DNA of 6,227 bases, taken from the NCBI GenBank assembly GCA_012270265.1, contig JAAXIR010000068.1:1-6227 (forward strand). Direction: 5' to 3'. A program made the translations under genes and the position numbers. Source of the DNA: Candidatus Poseidoniales archaeon (GTDB lineage Archaea > Thermoplasmatota > Poseidoniia > Poseidoniales > Poseidoniaceae). The notes below the pieces were generated by a model, which saw only the letters and a list, made by a program, of their open reading frames with translations, was not told where the DNA came from and ran no database searches. Below, piece by piece: positions 4,942 through 6,227 of this stretch. Each line of letters begins with the position of its first letter. Position 1 is the first letter of the stretch.

Positions 4942-6227
4942 ATGGAGAACCCATTTAACGCGTTGACATCGTTGTCTGTTACACGACCAAAGGCAACCAT
5001 CGCTTCAATCATCGTCATCACCCTAGCCCTTTCTTCGATGGCTCAGTTCATCAATTTCGATAACAGTGAGGATGCATTTTATCCTCAAAACGATACGACT
5101 GAGTTGCTGTATGAAATCGAGGATCGATATCAAGCATCGCTCGATTTCGTTCGTATCATTGACGAAATAGAAGATGGCGACATGAAGCAGGCTTCAACTT
5201 GGGAACAGTTCGCTACCATTGAGGCGGAGCTATCAACCAACGAGCGGTTTCTTGAGTACCAAGAACCTCTCTTCGGCGGGAGCGCTACGAGTGGTCCAGC
5301 GGGTTCAGCTCTTTTTTGGTTGAACACACAAGATCCAATCACAACGCAGCCATGGCGCAACGCACTCTCCATGCACATTGCTAACGTCACGGTTGTGAGC
5401 GAAGAAAACTTCAGCATTGCACTCAACGACCTTCAAACCTCCATCGATGCCATTCCTGCACCGTTCGCACCAAGCGCTCAGGAATTGCGTGATTGGAACC
5501 CTGGTGAAGTCACGGAATGGCAACAACGAATGGATGATGAACTGAACATAAGCGCTGAACTCGGAACGCTCCTCGGCCAAATTCAAGGGCTACAACAGAG
5601 CCGTACAAATCCTGCAGAAATTGGAGCAATTGCTGCTACGACAGGGCCGCTTCAAGGCACACTAGGAACATACATTGGTTTGCAGAACATCGATCATCGA
5701 AGCAACATCATTTCAACCATGCCTGCGGATGACAAATCGAGTCCATGGGAAAGCGATGGACCAATTCTCATCAGCTTGGTCGTTTCAACCGACCCAGTCA
5801 ACTACAAAGATGCGGAAATCATTGGTGATGTCCAAGAACTCGTTGTTGAGTGGACCGACGCCTCCATAGCAGAGATGCGGAATGAAACAGGAGACGATGA
5901 ACTTCGAGTCTTCTCGTTCTCAGCATTCCAATACGAACAAAGTGCAAACATTGGTAAAGAAATTGGAATTCTAACCTCGCTCGCTTTGGTTTTCTTGACT
6001 GTCTTGTTGTACATCAAGTTCCGTTCTGTTCGAGATACAGCATACGTCATCGGCTTGACCATACTCGCTATCGCAGCAACCTATGGTGCTGCAGGCATCT
6101 TCGGACTCACGTTCAATGCGGCCATGAACAGTATACCGATTCTCCTTTTAGCCATCGGTGTCGATTATGGAATTCACGTCGTCACAAGAATTCGAGAAGT
6201 CCTACAGGATATGGAACGCGATGATCC
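4942..6227 (+). CDS. RND/MMPL-superfamily membrane transport protein, N-terminal 428 residues (3' end outside window)
   Basis: An open frame continues past the window end, with 428 residues visible. The ATG at 4942 is the first start after an in-frame TGA at 4936-4938. The visible topology is one transmembrane helix at about 18-36 following a short cytoplasmic start, a large extracytoplasmic domain of about 300 residues (38-340), then helices at about 341-358, 366-388 and 397-415. The fourth helix contains GVDYGIH (406-412) followed by TRIRE, a hallmark of predicted RND exporters (COG1033) and MMPL proteins. Asp408-Tyr409 corresponds to the Asp-Tyr proton-relay pair of MmpL-type transporters. 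Full-length members are about 750-1000 residues, with this unit repeated, so roughly half is missing. The likely role is proton-driven export, or movement of lipids or hydrophobic compounds across the cytoplasmic membrane; the substrate cannot be told from sequence. The gene is divergent from the Rieske gene with a shared 105-bp promoter region. Confidence 0.88.
   Translation, partial: MENPFNALTSLSVTRPKATIASIIVITLALSSMAQFINFDNSEDAFYPQNDTTELLYEIEDRYQASLDFVRIIDEIEDGDMKQASTWEQFATIEAELSTNERFLEYQEPLFGGSATSGPAGSALFWLNTQDPITTQPWRNALSMHIANVTVVSEENFSIALNDLQTSIDAIPAPFAPSAQELRDWNPGEVTEWQQRMDDELNISAELGTLLGQIQGLQQSRTNPAEIGAIAATTGPLQGTLGTYIGLQNIDHRSNIISTMPADDKSSPWESDGPILISLVVSTDPVNYKDAEIIGDVQELVVEWTDASIAEMRNETGDDELRVFSFSAFQYEQSANIGKEIGILTSLALVFLTVLLYIKFRSVRDTAYVIGLTILAIAATYGAAGIFGLTFNAAMNSIPILLLAIGVDYGIHVVTRIREVLQDMERDD

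Noticed and set aside
4706..4966. 86-residue + strand frame crossing the divergent intergenic region
   Set aside because: Antisense to the Rieske gene and overlapping the RND start; it runs through the promoter region and has no family features.
1..6227. Mobile element, CRISPR array, tRNA or rRNA
   Set aside because: No transposase or integrase frames, no regularly spaced repeats, and no RNA gene sequence recognised; genes and spacers account for the window.

Overview
The window looks like chromosomal DNA from a euryarchaeon of the Thermoplasmata side, most likely a marine Poseidoniales (Marine Group II) type lineage. Three observations support this: a DUF835-type domain (as far as I know, an essentially archaeal family) at the left edge; TTTATA box-A elements about 25-35 bp before transcription-unit starts; and near-balanced base composition with short or absent intergenic gaps. 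The lineage is an inference from gene content and style; no rRNA or marker gene is present to prove it.

Left half (1-3209, + strand): a tightly packed three-gene operon. The 3' part of a DUF835 protein with a long charged, disordered tail (2-931) overlaps by 4 bp (ATGA) with a 608-residue AAA+ ATPase whose core resembles DnaA domain III or Hda (928-2754). That gene overlaps by 4 bp with a small cysteine-rich YkgJ-family protein (2751-3209). Both downstream genes have good Shine-Dalgarno sequences placed inside the preceding gene, so the three are probably translated together. The function of the set is unknown, and this is the most novel part of the window. The ATPase is probably not a replication initiator: it lacks the DNA-binding domain IV and seems to lack the usual arginine finger.

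Middle (3210-4836): a short pyrimidine-rich spacer with a TATA box leads into a complete citrate synthase of the mitochondrial/type I kind (+ strand, to 4461). It meets a small stand-alone Rieske [2Fe-2S] protein (- strand, 4462-4836) with zero bases between the two stop codons. Two perfect palindromes sit at this junction, inside the last codons of the Rieske gene, and may form the 3' ends of one or both convergent transcripts.

Right end (4837-6227): a 105-bp divergent promoter region carries a TATA box and an 8-bp inverted repeat with arm centres 31 bp apart. It is followed by the N-terminal 428 residues of an RND/MMPL-superfamily membrane protein starting at 4942, which runs off the window. 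That gene appears to be leaderless. Overall there are six protein genes (two cut by the window edges), no RNA genes, no mobile elements and no CRISPR. No stretch longer than about 105 bp lacks a gene.
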